From Blastobasis lacticolella (Eukaryota > Arthropoda > Insecta > Lepidoptera > Blastobasidae): 64,000 nt of DNA. Below the pieces are notes generated by a model. It searched no databases, was not told the DNA's origin, and was given only the letters and a program-made list of their open reading frames with translations. The stretch spans positions 9,924,122-9,988,121 of the forward strand of contig LR990044.1 in NCBI GenBank assembly GCA_905147135.1, read 5' to 3'. Both the position numbers and the translations under genes were made by a program. Below are positions 63,694-64,000 of this stretch, one piece after another (within the stretch, counting starts at the first letter, position 1; each line of letters begins with the position of its first letter).

Positions 63694-64000
63694 GTAAATT
63701 AACGGCTTCAAGAAACAGTGCGGCCACAGGCCGATAACGGCCATCCACCAAAATACGCCTGCCGCTGCAATGGGTAAAATTTTTTAACGTTTTGTGCGGT
63801 GGAGACCATTAAACGCCATCCACGATATTTTTTTCGATTGTAACTGTTAGTCAAAAGCCGAAAACTATCTTTCTCTCTGTCGAACTCGTAAAAATGGCAA
63901 AGATACACGTTCCACACGAGTAAGAAAAATCTGGTTTTTACTGTGCACGCTGTGTTTAAGCACCGCGGCAGGCCGATTGTGGAGGTTAAGCGCTGAACGT

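Noticed and set aside
1..64000. CRISPR array, prokaryotic operon or defence island
   Set aside because: The window is clearly animal genomic DNA with spliced genes; no regularly spaced short direct repeats were seen.

Overview
This is eukaryotic, AT-rich DNA. Genes are split into short GC-rich exons with GT-AG introns, and the space between them is packed with decayed transposable elements. The two clear host genes, the RTE-like retrotransposon ends, the tRNA-derived SINE families and the frequent GTAGGTACCTAC-type words suggest a moth or butterfly (Lepidoptera). The order is an inference; species cannot be given.

Host gene 1 (+ strand, 3893-37301) is the insect ASPP gene (apoptosis-stimulating-of-p53 protein; PPP1R13 family). 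Twelve exons with compatible phases run from the N-terminal coiled coil through a long Gln/Asn/Ser/Pro-rich middle, a PP1-binding RVSF motif, ankyrin repeats and a C-terminal SH3 domain to a TAA stop. About 996 residues are visible. The 5' end, which in the family encodes a ubiquitin-like fold, lies outside the window.

Host gene 2 (- strand, 43189-39059) is a complete proteasome alpha-type-3 subunit (PSMA3/Prosalpha7). It has five exons and 255 aa, with a 21-nt first coding exon. The two genes converge (tail to tail), separated by about 1.75 kb that is mostly retrotransposon debris. Upstream of PSMA3, on the opposite strand, a 49-codon ORF (43291-43440) and a possible exon (about 45781-45966) may mark a third, unidentified gene.

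The rest is repeats. They include a nearly intact non-LTR reverse transcriptase filling the ASPP intron at 31603-33872 and many RTE-like 3' ends. There are about a dozen copies of one tRNA-derived SINE and one copy of another. Two non-autonomous hAT elements carry exact 8-bp target duplications (8899-9436 and 62427-62948). A Tc1/mariner relic, several foldback/MITE elements and tandem repeats complete the set.

I see no prokaryotic operon, CRISPR array or new multigene system. The most interesting host-gene signals are decayed duplicate copies of ASPP exons 3 and 4 (28140-28800), one of which could act as a poison exon; a near-perfect 47-bp hairpin in an ASPP intron; and six copies of the CTCF-like word TAGATGGCGC, four of them in 2 kb upstream of PSMA3.
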